Positions 11,592 to 22,377 are shown, counted from the first letter of the stretch. The stretch is DNA of 64,000 nucleotides from Apostichopus japonicus (GCF_037975245.1 NC_092568.1:6486501-6550500), one strand, 5' to 3'. Numbers and translations are program-made. The notes: generated from the sequence alone by a model not told the origin.

Positions 11592-12282
11592 TGGATCTCT
11601 CGTATAGTTTGCACACCATTAGACTAGCTCATGGAGATCTCCCCTATAGTTTGCACACTATTAGACTAGCTCATGGGGATCTCCCCTATAGTTTGCACAC
11701 CATCAGACTAGCTCATGGGGATCTCCCTTTTTAGTTTGCACACCATCAGACTAGCTTAAGGGGATCTCCCTTATAGTTTGCACACCATCAGACTAGCTCA
11801 AGGGGATCTCCCTTATAGTTTGCAGACCATCAGACTAGCTCAAGGGATCTCCCTTATAGTTTGCAAACCCTCAGACTAGCTCAAGGGGATCTCCCTTATA
11901 GTTTGCAGACCATCAGACTAGCCCAAGGGATCTCCCTTATAGTTTGCAGACCATCAGACTAGCTCATGGGGATCTCCCTAATAGTTTGCAGACCATCAGA
12001 CTAGCTCATTGGGACCTCTATAGCTTGCAGAGCATCAGACTAGCTCAAGGGGATCTCCCTTATAGTTTGCAGACCATCAGACTAGCTCAAGAGGATCTCC
12101 CTTATAGTTTGCAGACAATAAGACTAGCTCAAGGGATCTCCCTTATAGTTTGCAGGCCATCAGACTGGCTCAAGACGATCCCCCATATAGTTTGCAGACC
12201 ATCAGACTAGCTCAAGGGGATCTCCCTTATAGTTTGCACACCATCAGACTAGCTCAAGGGATCTCCCTCATAGTTTGCAGAC
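11592..12282. repeat. 42-bp minisatellite, left part
   Basis: About 16 copies of a 42-bp unit built around CCATCAGACTAGCTCA, GGGGATCTCCCTTATAG and TTTGCAGA. Variants differ at a few fixed positions, for example CATGGGG versus CAAGGGG. Since 42 is a multiple of three, the frames stay open as a 14-residue repeat; this is not a gene. The array stops abruptly at CAGAC, where the LTR retrotransposon is inserted, and resumes at 20560. Confidence 0.95.
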
Positions 12283-14050
12283 TGTCACGGGTCAGCCAAC
12301 TTTTACACCTTGGAAGGGTGATACCTTTTCTCTCTCTCGTATACTAGAGCCCTTCTACACCCAAAACAAAAACACACAATAAAGATATTTTATTGTCTTT
12401 GCTCAACGTTTAATTACTTTAAACAATTAACCTATTAGTGTGGTGCATCACAAATTACAATATTCCGACACAAAAATACCTTAAATTATCTTACTAAAAT
12501 ATACGCCGCGCCCTTATCATTTAACTTATGTCTCAATCACTTCTTGCACTCTTATAATATTAATCTCTTATTTTGTTATTCTCTTTCTTTTAATTCTTAT
12601 TTCTTAATTTAGGCTTCCCTTTTTGTCGTTAAAAGACGCTAGGTTATGGATCAACGTTCAATGGCAAGTCAGCTTAAATTCCCAAAATATCACATGCATA
12701 ACAACGTAAATATATCTTTCGCCTAATCATTTGTTAAAAATGCATCGAGCTATTGGACTGTTCAGGAGCGTCTAGAAGTTCAGAAGTAATGTTCGGGTAT
12801 CTGTCAGTTCGTTGAACGATTAAAACATCTGCCAATTATGACAAAGTCACGTGCTAATAATTCACGGTTCGCCAACACAGTTTCAAACCTCCATGAGAAC
12901 CGGCAACGTCTCGATGTTCACCCGTCCTCGTGACCGGGGCGTGAAATGGAGACCAATAATCGAGCGAGCGACGTCACTCGTGTCCCAGCCCAAAGTTAAA
13001 AGCCTGAAAACAACATCAAACACTAAAACACGATGTGATACTTGTCAAAACTGTCAAAATACTGTTTCAAGCCTGAACGTTCAATCGTCTTATGTTGACT
13101 TTGACGTTGCAACTCGAAAACGATAAATATATAAAGGAATTTAAAGAGCAGTACTCCCAACGTACATTACTACTCTATCACTAATCTCTCTATAATGCTC
13201 CCTAAATACAATACTCCTACAGGATGAAATACAGATGACATTTATTACCCTTCTTCGGCCACCGAATATTAAAACCACAGTGAATCAGTCTGTCGACCCG
13301 AATCACGACCCTAATTAACATACCAATTCACCCCATGTCAGGGATGACCAAAAACAACCCTATCAAGCTAGTGACAGTCAGTACACACATTAATCTTTAT
13401 TGCTACTACACATTCCCTATTGTAATACAGTATTTCTCTCTCTAAGGGAAAAGAAAACGTGTAACTCACCATTTAGATGGAAAAATGGCTCTAAACACAC
13501 AACAGGAAACTGGTCTCGACAAGCGTCTGGCGTCTCGACATCAGGCAGAAACTCCTCCTAATAAAGCTCTAATCTACCTTCGCTATACTCTGACGCCCTT
13601 GCTCAGATATTATATATAACCCTTGAAAGTGATTTTGGCAACGAGGCAGCTTTCTAGCTGTTGCGAAAACTAACGCAGTCAGACCGTTGGGGAAAAGACA
13701 CGTTACATGGCAAAGGTCTACGATGGACTGTACCCAACTTTTCTCTGGTGTGGCTCCATACGACAATGACACTATACCCGCACATACCTTGGTTCTTTCA
13801 CTATCCTACCCCTTTTGTTACCAACGTCTTCGCGCTATACAAAGCAGGAAGCTAATTACTACCAGCCTGAAATTCAGACTACAAGACAATTACGTAACAC
13901 GCCTAAAATTTCGTAACGCACCTATGCGTAGCGCTCATTCTTGCCCTACATATCTACAAACAAAAGCAAACTACGGCGGACTTGTTGGACCGCAAAACAC
14001 AACAACTCCCTAACCTACGGAGGATTCAAATTTCCCTCAAAAACTTGACA
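12283..14050 (-). repeat. 3' LTR (element orientation)
   Basis: A 1768-bp repeat bounded on the plus strand by TGTCACGGGTCAGCC and CCTCAAAAACTTGACA. By eye it matches the copy at 18785-20554 throughout, apart from one small difference near 13414-13420 (CCCTATTG here, CCTAATATTG there). Short frames inside it occur identically in both LTRs and show no protein similarity. Confidence 0.95.
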
Positions 14051-14063
14051 AAACTCCCCCCTT
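14051..14063 (-). other. Polypurine tract
   Basis: On the minus strand AAGGGGGGAGTTT lies directly against the TG start of the 3' LTR, where plus-strand DNA synthesis is primed in LTR retroelements. Confidence 0.85.
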
Positions 14064-14100
14064 AAGAAAATGTTATACCTATAACTTTTCCTTGGGAAAT

Positions 14101-17100
14101 TTACGCGATAGCCCTACTAAGAAAATCTGCGCCGATATTGTCTCGACCTTTAATGACCCTGATATGGTATCGATAGTGCTGTAATATCAATGCCCAACGC
14201 ATTATGCGCCCATTTGCGACCTTAGATTTTTGAATGCATTTGAGGGGTTTATGATCGGTCTCGATAACAAAGTTTGTGCCATAAAGATATGGTTCGAATT
14301 TCTCAACTGCCCACACAATCGCATAACATTCCCTCTCAATTACAGAGTAATTCTTCTGAGCATTGGTGAACTTTTTGCTTGCGTATGCAACTGGAAACTT
14401 TACCTCCTCACTTTCTTGGAGCAATACAGCGGCCATACCAACATCACTGGCATCAGTTCTTAATATGAATTGTTTCTCCAAGTCGGGTAGATGAAGTATC
14501 GGAGAGTCGCATAGTTTATGTTTTAGAGACCGGAATGATCGCTCTTGTGCCTCCTCCCATCGTATCTTGTTGGGTTCACCCTTTTTCAATTTATCTGTTA
14601 GGGGTATTGCTACTTCCGCATAGTTTGGAATGAACGACCGATAATATCCGGCAAGACCGAGAAAGGACCTTAATTGGGATTTAGTTTGAGGTCGGGGTGC
14701 ATCCTTAATTGCTTCTAGTTTTTCTGGTCTTGGGGAAATCTTTCCTTTACAGACTATATGCCCCAAAAACTCGACCTCGCCATATCCAACACAGCATTTT
14801 GATGGTTTTGCTGTCAAATTATGCTCCCTCAGGCGCTTCAAGATCTCTTCAAGTGCAGTTAAATGATCTTCGAAAGTGGCAGTGTGAACCAAAATATCAT
14901 CTATGTAATTGTCAACATTTGGGATTCCTTTCAGTAGTTTTCTCATGACACGACTGAACGTAGCTGCCGAGTTGATTAACCCAAACGGCATCGTGTTAAA
15001 TTGGTATAAACCATGGTGTGTGATGAAAGCAGTCAACGGCTTTACTTCATCTTTGACTGGTATCTGCCAATACCCTTTTGATAAATCCAATTTGGTAAAG
15101 AAACAATCTTTTGCAAGTTTTGTGAAGATTTCTGAAATATCAGGGATTGGTTCAGCATCAAATATAGTTTTCGCATTCAATGCCCTATAATCGACACAGT
15201 ACCTGTTTGTGCCGTCAGACTTCTTAACAATGACCAACGGACTCGCATATGGACTGTCACTGTGCTCTATTACACCAATTTCTAACATTTGGCCAAGTTC
15301 TGTTTGAATTTCATGCCTTAAGCCATGGGGTGCAGGATACGCCTTTTTTCTTACAGGTTCCTCGTCGATGAGTTTGATGTCATGCTCACCAAGGTTTGTT
15401 TTTCCTGGTAAGTCCGTGAATACATCAGGATAACTGAAAATCAACTGTTCAATTTTGTGAATTTGGCCTTCTGAAAGATTCGTATTAACATGGACATCAG
15501 TTACTTTCTCTTTCGGAGTTACAATTGGGAGACCTATCATGTCATTCTTGGAAGCAAGATTACACTCGTGATCTAGAGTTACCACATCCTCGTTAATTAC
15601 TGGCGCTTCAGTCAACTCCAACAATTCTGACACATAAATTGGTGAATTTCCGACTACCTGGGAGGTTGACCTAAAGTACTTTTTCAACATGTTTATGTGG
15701 TAGGTCTTTTGCACATGTCCCATATCGATAGTGTAATCGACCTCATTCACGACCTTTGACACGACATAGGGACCTTTCCATTGCATTAATAGTTTATTTT
15801 GATCTGTTGGCAGTAAGAGCAACACTTCGTCACCCACAACAAGCTTTCTTAGTTTGGTTTTCCTATCATAGTAGGATTTGTACTTTGCCTGAGATTTTTG
15901 CAACTCTTTGCGAGCTAGTCTACACGTTTCACTCAGCCTTTGTTTGAGATCCATGACGTATTGATACGTGTTTCGGGTTTCAGTTTCTTCAGTTTCATTC
16001 GTCCACAGTTCTTTTAGGATTTGCATTGGGCCTCTTACAGTCCTACCATAAAGAAGTTCGAATGGGGAGAATTTGGTCGAGCCCTGTGGTGTCTCTCTAT
16101 AGGCAAATAGGAGCGGGTCAATGTACCGATCCCAATCTTTAGGGCGCTCATCACACATTTTGCGTAACATAGATTTCAAGGTGGCGTTGAATCTTTCGAC
16201 CAAGCCATTGCACCTAGGATTGTACGGGGTTGTAGTTAACTGATCAATGGAGAGGAGTCTTCCTACTTCCTTCATTACGTTAGAAATGAATTGTGGACCT
16301 TGATCGGTAAGAATTTCATGCGGAAATCCGACCCTGGAGAATATATTTAGCAATTCCTCAGCTACCTTTTCGGATTCAATCGACTTCATAGGGGCAGCTT
16401 CGGGGTAGCGCGTCGCATAGTCAACTAGCACTAAGATGTAGCGATGGCCGCGTTCAGATGATGGGAATATGGGACCGACAATATCAGCTGCCACGCGCTG
16501 AAATGGCACATCAATAATTGGGGAAGAGCCTAGTGGTACCCTAGAGACTTTACCTTTTGGGGTCGTGCGCTGGCACAGGTCACATGATCTACAAAAACGC
16601 CGTACATCCGCCTGAAGCGCAGGCCAAAAAAAATTGGACAGAATCCGATCGACAGTCTTCTGTGTACCTAAATGGCCGCCAAGGAGCGATTCGTGAGCGA
16701 TACTCATGACGCTTTGCCTCAATTTTGTGGGCACAACAACTTGCCGAATTGTAGCGTCGCCTGGTTTGCCTGGATTCGAAAATTCTCTGCAGAGAATACC
16801 ATTTCGCATGACAAAAGTCGCAGAACTACCGCTTTTGTGCTTGACAATTTGACCTATTTTCTCACGGACCTTCGATAAGGAGGGGTCACTTTGCTGCTGC
16901 TTTTTGAGCTCATCCGCGTCCACAATGTCCGGCATAGGTTCTTTTACTTTAAGTGGTTTAAATGGCTTCTCTTTTGCTTGGCTACGCGTCTGCACCGCAC
17001 CTACGATTTCTGGGGGGTCGCACTTCGAATTTTGTGGTTCCCATTTAGGATCTGGTTGCCATGGTAAACACGCACCAGGGATATTACCGATCAGTACATC

Positions 17101-18522
17101 ACACGTGGGGTTATCCACACATGCTGCTGAGACCGTGCCAACATAGTAGGAAGAATCAATTGGGACAGATGCTACTGGAACATAGCGTATAGTTTGATCA
17201 GCAAGTACACAAGGGACAAATTCACCTGTGAGCATATCTGGGGAGACCAATGCGCGCTTGACTACAACGCCATTACAACCAGTATCACGGAGTACTTGCA
17301 CCTTCACATCGCCAATGAATCCCACAGCTACTGGCATGTTTGTTTCGACTAATTTAGAAACTGCACTTACAATAGGTATTGTGTATCCACACTTAAGTTC
17401 CAAACGATCGTTTACTAACACGTCATCTGTTGGCCTATCCACTCTAGCAAACGAAATCATGGTGGGGGTTTCAGCTTCGCTGGATGGTTCATCCCTCCCA
17501 TCACCCTCTACTCCATCAATGTCCGGTTGGTCAACTTCATCAAGTTCACAACTCGTTCGAACAATGTCAACAAGCATCGCCATAGTTGGAACAAACGATT
17601 TGGGGGCCAGCCTACATCGTTTCCAAAAATGACCCGGTTTTCTACAATAATAGCATACTGCCGTTTTCCTGGGCACAGACGATTGATTTCTTGGGGGTTG
17701 TTTATCAGCCTCTGTTTTAGGTCTGGAATCAACCACATTACTGAATGGATTTCTCATTCGACCCCATCCCTTATGGACATCCAAATATCCATCAGCTAGT
17801 TTAGAAGCATCGCTAAGATTTTTTGGTTTTCTTTCTTTAATGAAAATTGCCAGCTCTGTTGGGATAGCCTGATATAATTGATCCAACACCAAATGCTCTC
17901 TAAGAGTATCATATTCGTGTTTTACCTTGGAGGTATCAATCCATCTATCAAAGTATTTGCATAGTTTTGACACAAACTGGGTTGCCGTTTCATTCTTGTC
18001 TGGTTTTGAAGATCTGAATTTGATTTTGTAGCCATCAGGAGTTAGATTGTATCTACGCAACAACGCTAGCTTCAACCGATCGTAATCGTTAGCCTCGCTA
18101 CTAGGAAGCGTACCATAAGTAAACAGTGCCTTACCAGTCAAAAGCGACGAGAGGTTTATCGCCCAGTCCTGCCTTTCCCATTTCTGCGCACCCGCGTACC
18201 TTTCAAAACGATCTAAATAGGCATCCAAGTCATCGCTTTCACTGAAGCATGGTAGCTTCGGTGGTTTGGCTTTTTGTGTCACCGTCCTATGAGCATCACC
18301 AGAGTTGCCACTTGTAGCATTTTCTTTCTTAAGTGATTCTAGGTCAATTTGCAATTGCAACAATTCTCTATCTTCTGATCTACGCTGCCTTTCTTCATCG
18401 CGACGAAGTTTACATTTGTCACTTTCATTCATCACGAATGTTTGCAAATCGGACCCCTCGAGTCCAAATGAAGATCCTATTTCTACAAGTTTTTGGATTT
18501 CCAGATCCCCAATTTTGGCCAT
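14101..18522 (-). CDS. Gag-Pol polyprotein with integrase before reverse transcriptase
   Basis: Single 1473-codon frame (residues counted from the ATG at 18522). A charged helix covers about 35-68. A retrotransposon gag region spans about 92-250; its end resembles the part of gag related to the vertebrate SCAN domain. A zinc knuckle CX2CX4HX4C lies at 290-303. The protease has DTG at 413-415. The integrase has HHCC ligands H610, H617, C647 and C650 and a DD35E core of D680, D740 and E776, with a GPY motif at 917-919. Reverse transcriptase follows, with D1146 and YIDD at 1206-1209. RNase H is last (D1357, E1396, D1423, D1466), and the stop lies just before the polypurine tract. The frame is open a further 56 codons to an ATG at 18690. 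I prefer 18522 because the upstream part is hydrophobic and unlike gag, while MAKIGDLEIQ starts a normal gag-like helix. All catalytic residues inspected are intact, with no frameshift or stop. It makes the particle, integrase and polymerase needed for its own copying. Confidence 0.95.
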   Translation of the reverse strand: MAKIGDLEIQKLVEIGSSFGLEGSDLQTFVMNESDKCKLRRDEERQRRSEDRELLQLQIDLESLKKENATSGNSGDAHRTVTQKAKPPKLPCFSESDDLDAYLDRFERYAGAQKWERQDWAINLSSLLTGKALFTYGTLPSSEANDYDRLKLALLRRYNLTPDGYKIKFRSSKPDKNETATQFVSKLCKYFDRWIDTSKVKHEYDTLREHLVLDQLYQAIPTELAIFIKERKPKNLSDASKLADGYLDVHKGWGRMRNPFSNVVDSRPKTEADKQPPRNQSSVPRKTAVCYYCRKPGHFWKRCRLAPKSFVPTMAMLVDIVRTSCELDEVDQPDIDGVEGDGRDEPSSEAETPTMISFARVDRPTDDVLVNDRLELKCGYTIPIVSAVSKLVETNMPVAVGFIGDVKVQVLRDTGCNGVVVKRALVSPDMLTGEFVPCVLADQTIRYVPVASVPIDSSYYVGTVSAACVDNPTCDVLIGNIPGACLPWQPDPKWEPQNSKCDPPEIVGAVQTRSQAKEKPFKPLKVKEPMPDIVDADELKKQQQSDPSLSKVREKIGQIVKHKSGSSATFVMRNGILCREFSNPGKPGDATIRQVVVPTKLRQSVMSIAHESLLGGHLGTQKTVDRILSNFFWPALQADVRRFCRSCDLCQRTTPKGKVSRVPLGSSPIIDVPFQRVAADIVGPIFPSSERGHRYILVLVDYATRYPEAAPMKSIESEKVAEELLNIFSRVGFPHEILTDQGPQFISNVMKEVGRLLSIDQLTTTPYNPRCNGLVERFNATLKSMLRKMCDERPKDWDRYIDPLLFAYRETPQGSTKFSPFELLYGRTVRGPMQILKELWTNETEETETRNTYQYVMDLKQRLSETCRLARKELQKSQAKYKSYYDRKTKLRKLVVGDEVLLLLPTDQNKLLMQWKGPYVVSKVVNEVDYTIDMGHVQKTYHINMLKKYFRSTSQVVGNSPIYVSELLELTEAPVINEDVVTLDHECNLASKNDMIGLPIVTPKEKVTDVHVNTNLSEGQIHKIEQLIFSYPDVFTDLPGKTNLGEHDIKLIDEEPVRKKAYPAPHGLRHEIQTELGQMLEIGVIEHSDSPYASPLVIVKKSDGTNRYCVDYRALNAKTIFDAEPIPDISEIFTKLAKDCFFTKLDLSKGYWQIPVKDEVKPLTAFITHHGLYQFNTMPFGLINSAATFSRVMRKLLKGIPNVDNYIDDILVHTATFEDHLTALEEILKRLREHNLTAKPSKCCVGYGEVEFLGHIVCKGKISPRPEKLEAIKDAPRPQTKSQLRSFLGLAGYYRSFIPNYAEVAIPLTDKLKKGEPNKIRWEEAQERSFRSLKHKLCDSPILHLPDLEKQFILRTDASDVGMAAVLLQESEEVKFPVAYASKKFTNAQKNYSVIERECYAIVWAVEKFEPYLYGTNFVIETDHKPLKCIQKSKVANGRIMRWALILQHYRYHIRVIKGRDNIGADFLSRAIA

Positions 18523-18764
18523 GACTCCTAATGAAGGACATACACCAAATACACAAGTAATCACGATTAAACTCACGATATACAGAGAACTTGAAATAGA
18601 ACCACTGGAGTTGCCAATGTCCCACGAACGAGAGACGCCGAGACGCTTGGTCCAGACCAGCCTCCTGAAAAGCAACGGAAACATGAACAATTAGTAATCT
18701 CAATACAGAATAAGATAATATGGACCCTTTCGTACACCTATTTGAACAAGTGAGAGAATTAAAT

Positions 18765-18782
18765 TTCCCGGACAGGCCCCCA
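18765..18782 (-). other. Primer binding site, proline-tRNA-like
   Basis: Two bases inside the 5' LTR, the minus strand reads TGGGGGCCTGTCCGGGAA. Its complement has the layout of a tRNA 3' end: T-stem strand, 7-bp acceptor strand, discriminator C, then CCA. Discriminator C and the CCCGGAC core fit animal proline tRNA, apart from a two-base swap in the acceptor stem and one end base. The assignment to proline is inferred from memory of tRNA structure. Confidence 0.75.
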
Positions 18783-18784
18783 TT

Positions 18785-20554
18785 TGTCACGGGTCAGCCA
18801 ACTTTTACACCTTGGAAGGGTGATACCTTTTCTCTCTCTCGTATACTAGAGCCCTTCTACACCCAAAACAAAAACACACAATAAAGATATTTTATTGTCT
18901 TTGCTCAACGTTTAATTACTTTAAACAATTAACCTATTAGTGTGGTGCATCACAAATTACAATATTCCGACACAAAAATACCTTAAATTATCTTACTAAA
19001 ATATACGCCGCGCCCTTATCATTTAACTTATGTCTCAATCACTTCTTGCACTCTTATAATATTAATCTCTTATTTTGTTATTCTCTTTCTTTTAATTCTT
19101 ATTTCTTAATTTAGGCTTCCCTTTTTGTCGTTAAAAGACGCTAGGTTATGGATCAACGTTCAATGGCAAGTCAGCTTAAATTCCCAAAATATCACATGCA
19201 TAACAACGTAAATATATCTTTCGCCTAATCATTTGTTAAAAATGCATCGAGCTATTGGACTGTTCAGGAGCGTCTAGAAGTTCAGAAGTAATGTTCGGGT
19301 ATCTGTCAGTTCGTTGAACGATTAAAACATCTGCCAATTATGACAAAGTCACGTGCTAATAATTCACGGTTCGCCAACACAGTTTCAAACCTCCATGAGA
19401 ACCGGCAACGTCTCGATGTTCACCCGTCCTCGTGACCGGGGCGTGAAATGGAGACCAATAATCGAGCGAGCGACGTCACTCGTGTCCCAGCCCAAAGTTA
19501 AAAGCCTGAAAACAACATCAAACACTAAAACACGATGTGATACTTGTCAAAACTGTCAAAATACTGTTTCAAGCCTGAACGTTCAATCGTCTTATGTTGA
19601 CTTTGACGTTGCAACTCGAAAACGATAAATATATAAAGGAATTTAAAGAGCAGTACTCCCAACGTACATTACTACTCTATCACTAATCTCTCTATAATGC
19701 TCCCTAAATACAATACTCCTACAGGATGAAATACAGATGACATTTATTACCCTTCTTCGGCCACCGAATATTAAAACCACAGTGAATCAGTCTGTCGACC
19801 CGAATCACGACCCTAATTAACATACCAATTCACCCCATGTCAGGGATGACCAAAAACAACCCTATCAAGCTAGTGACAGTCAGTACACACATTAATCTTT
19901 ATTGCTACTACACATTCCTAATATTGTAATACAGTATTTCTCTCTCTAAGGGAAAAGAAAACGTGTAACTCACCATTTAGATGGAAAAATGGCTCTAAAC
20001 ACACAACAGGAAACTGGTCTCGACAAGCGTCTGGCGTCTCGACATCAGGCAGAAACTCCTCCTAATAAAGCTCTAATCTACCTTCGCTATACTCTGACGC
20101 CCTTGCTCAGATATTATATATAACCCTTGAAAGTGATTTTGGCAACGAGGCAGCTTTCTAGCTGTTGCGAAAACTAACGCAGTCAGACCGTTGGGGAAAA
20201 GACACGTTACATGGCAAAGGTCTACGATGGACTGTACCCAACTTTTCTCTGGTGTGGCTCCATACGACAATGACACTATACCCGCACATACCTTGGTTCT
20301 TTCACTATCCTACCCCTTTTGTTACCAACGTCTTCGCGCTATACAAAGCAGGAAGCTAATTACTACCAGCCTGAAATTCAGACTACAAGACAATTACGTA
20401 ACACGCCTAAAATTTCGTAACGCACCTATGCGTAGCGCTCATTCTTGCCCTACATATCTACAAACAAAAGCAAACTACGGCGGACTTGTTGGACCGCAAA
20501 ACACAACAACTCCCTAACCTACGGAGGATTCAAATTTCCCTCAAAAACTTGACA
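18785..20554 (-). repeat. 5' LTR (element orientation)
   Basis: A 1770-bp copy of the 3' LTR, ending on the plus strand at TTGACA followed by the target duplication CAGAC. It should carry the promoter and polyadenylation signals of the element. At about 1.77 kb it is long for this class of element. Confidence 0.95.
20114..20122 (-). promoter_or_regulatory. Possible TATA box of the 5' LTR
   Basis: The minus strand reads TATATATAA here, about 430 nt into the LTR in element orientation, the kind of position expected for the U3 promoter. The same motif is in the 3' LTR at about 13610-13618. There is no further support for a start site. Confidence 0.3.
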
Positions 20555-20559
20555 CAGAC

Positions 20560-21329
20560 CATCAGACTAGCTTATGGGGATCTCCCTAATAGTTTGCAGA
20601 CCATCAGACTAGCTCATGGGGATCTCCCTTATAGCTTGCAGAGCATCAGACTAGCTCAAGGGGATCTCCCTAATAGTTTGCAGACCATCAGACTAGCTCA
20701 TGGGGATCTCCCTAATAGTTTGCAAACCATCAGACTAGCTCAAGGGATCTCCCTTATAGTTTGCAGACCCCCAGACTAGCTCATGGGGCTCTCCCTTATA
20801 GTTTGCATACCATCAGACTTGCTCATGGGATCTCCCTTTAGTTTGCACACCATCAGATTAGCTCATTGGGATCTCCCTTATATTTTGCACACCATCAGAC
20901 TTGCTCATGGGGATCTCCGTTATAGTTTGCAGACCATCAGACTTGCCCATGGGGATCTCCCTAATAGTTTGCACACCGTCAGACTAGCTCATGGGGATCT
21001 CCCTTATATTTTGAACACCATCAGACTAGCTCATGGGGATCTCCCTTATAGTTTGCACACCATCAGACATGCTCATGGGGATCTCCCTTAAAGTTTGCAG
21101 ACCATCAGACTAGATAATGGGGATCTCCCTTATAGTTTGCACTCCATCAGACTAGCTCATGGGGATCTCCCTTATAGTTTGCACACCATGAGACATGCTC
21201 ATGGGGATCTCCCTTATAGTTTGCAGACCATCAGACTAGCTCATGGGGATCTCCCTTATAGTTTGCAAACCATCAGACTAGCTCATGGGGACCTCCCCTA
21301 TAGATTGCAGGCCATCAGACTAGCTCATG
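20560..21329. repeat. 42-bp minisatellite, right part
   Basis: Continuation of the array cut by the retrotransposon, about 18 copies. Here the CATGGGG variant dominates and several units carry CACACCATCAG instead of CAGACCATCAG. The array ends at AGCTCATG near 21329. Together the two parts give about 35 units. Confidence 0.95.
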
Positions 21330-21845
21330 TTTGCTTGACTTGGTTCTTGTAAACCAATTATGTTAAATGCTCTGTACCTGTTTCAGTGGTATGTCATATG
21401 ATTTAGTTTGTAGAATTTGATGTCTTCGATGCCTCTCTTCAGAAGGTTCAATCTTTATCGCTAGATTTTATTCTAACATCCCCATCCCTCTCCCTTACTT
21501 TCATATAATGGTTAAACTACTGTATGAAGGCAAAGGCATACCACATATTTTTCAAGCTCCAATGCCACAACACTGACAGTTCTTGCAAATATTGGTATTT
21601 ACTGCTAGCCAATGCTGGCAGTAGCACTTGTATGTAAATAAATTGTAAGTTGCTGTATCTTTAAATTGCGAGGTTCCATCAACCTTTGTTTCATGTTTCT
21701 TGGAAAACAGGCCTGCAGTTGTTCCAGTTCTTTATTGGTCTATATTGTTTTCATGGCAAGTTTGTACTTGACCTTGATTTAATCCAGCTGTCTACAACAT
21801 CTGATATAAATTAGATCCAAAGACTCTCTTGCCTCCCTTGCTCAG

Positions 21846-21893
21846 ATTAGTAGCAGTAATTCTACTTTTATGAGCCAATATATGCTGGAGGAG
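21846..21893 (+). CDS. Exon 1 of 7 seen: large Ser/Gln-rich gene
   Basis: A 48-nt exon behind a strong acceptor (long C/T tract ending TTGCTCAG) and followed by the donor GTATGT. It reads ISSSNSTFMSQYMLEE in frame 0 and ends on a codon border. It joins in frame to the next exon at 22063. The gene must start further upstream, beyond the split minisatellite or outside the window, because no start codon with a promoter was found for it. A 48-nt exon alone would be weak evidence; the shared phase with the following exons raises it. Confidence 0.6.
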
Positions 21894-22062
21894 GTATGTA
21901 TATTACTTCCCACAAATTACACAAGTTGATGTTTTCCTTTGTGCTCCTTGCTATGTCTTGGTTTGGTTTGCTATTTAATGACATCTTAAATTTATATTTA
22001 ACTTAATGGATAATGTGTGAAGCATTATCACAAATCCTCTAGAGGCTTTTTTCCTTGTCCAG

Positions 22063-22095
22063 TCCTATTTGGATAATGGAACATCACACAAGGAC
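22063..22095 (+). CDS. Exon 2 of 7 seen: 33-nt microexon
   Basis: A 33-nt exon, phase 0 on both sides, between the acceptor CTTTTTTCCTTGTCCAG and the donor GTAAGG. It reads SYLDNGTSHKD. The short acidic/polar sequence fits the linker-like character of the neighbouring exons. Being a multiple of three it could be skipped without breaking frame, so alternative use is possible. Confidence 0.55.
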
Positions 22096-22377
22096 GTAAG
22101 GGTAACAGGGAATGGAAGGTGACAACTGGTGCTGGGATTCTGATGGTTCCATTTAACTGAGTACAGGCATGTAATTTCTAACAGACCTGCAAATGTGTTC
22201 TCTTCATGGGTATCAATGCAATTTAGCTGCTTGCATATATTGCAGTGTGGTCATCAACATATGTAAAACATTTGGTAACATTTGCAGTATGTGGAACATC
22301 TGCATTTGTTTTTAATTTATGTTGTATCAAACAATTACCATTAAACAGGTATTGCAGAGTCTAGAGCCGTTGTGTAT

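Larger units (their letters stand above)
12283..20554 (-). mobile_element. Complete Gmr1-like Ty3/gypsy LTR retrotransposon
   Basis: An 8,272-bp element inserted in a minisatellite. It has LTRs of 1768 and 1770 bp, termini TGTCA/TGACA, and a 5-bp target duplication CAGAC (12278-12282 and 20555-20559). In element orientation (minus strand) the order is LTR, proline-tRNA-like primer site, one intact frame, polypurine tract, LTR. The frame encodes gag, protease, integrase, reverse transcriptase and RNase H, with integrase before reverse transcriptase. That order is normal for Ty1/copia but exceptional among Ty3/gypsy elements, where it defines the Gmr1-like group. Near-identical LTRs and an unbroken frame indicate a very recent insertion. 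No envelope-like frame is present. Confidence 0.97.

Noticed and set aside
11944-12347. Repetitive plus-strand frames with a 14-residue period (also 20486-21352)
   Set aside because: The 42-bp minisatellite is a multiple of three and stays open; no start context or unique sequence supports a protein.
12851-13126. 91-codon plus frame repeated at 19353-19628
   Set aside because: It lies in the LTR, antisense to the retrotransposon, so its duplication follows from the LTR pair and gives no sign of function.
14230-18694. Many plus-strand frames over the retrotransposon
   Set aside because: Shadows of the intact minus-strand Gag-Pol frame.
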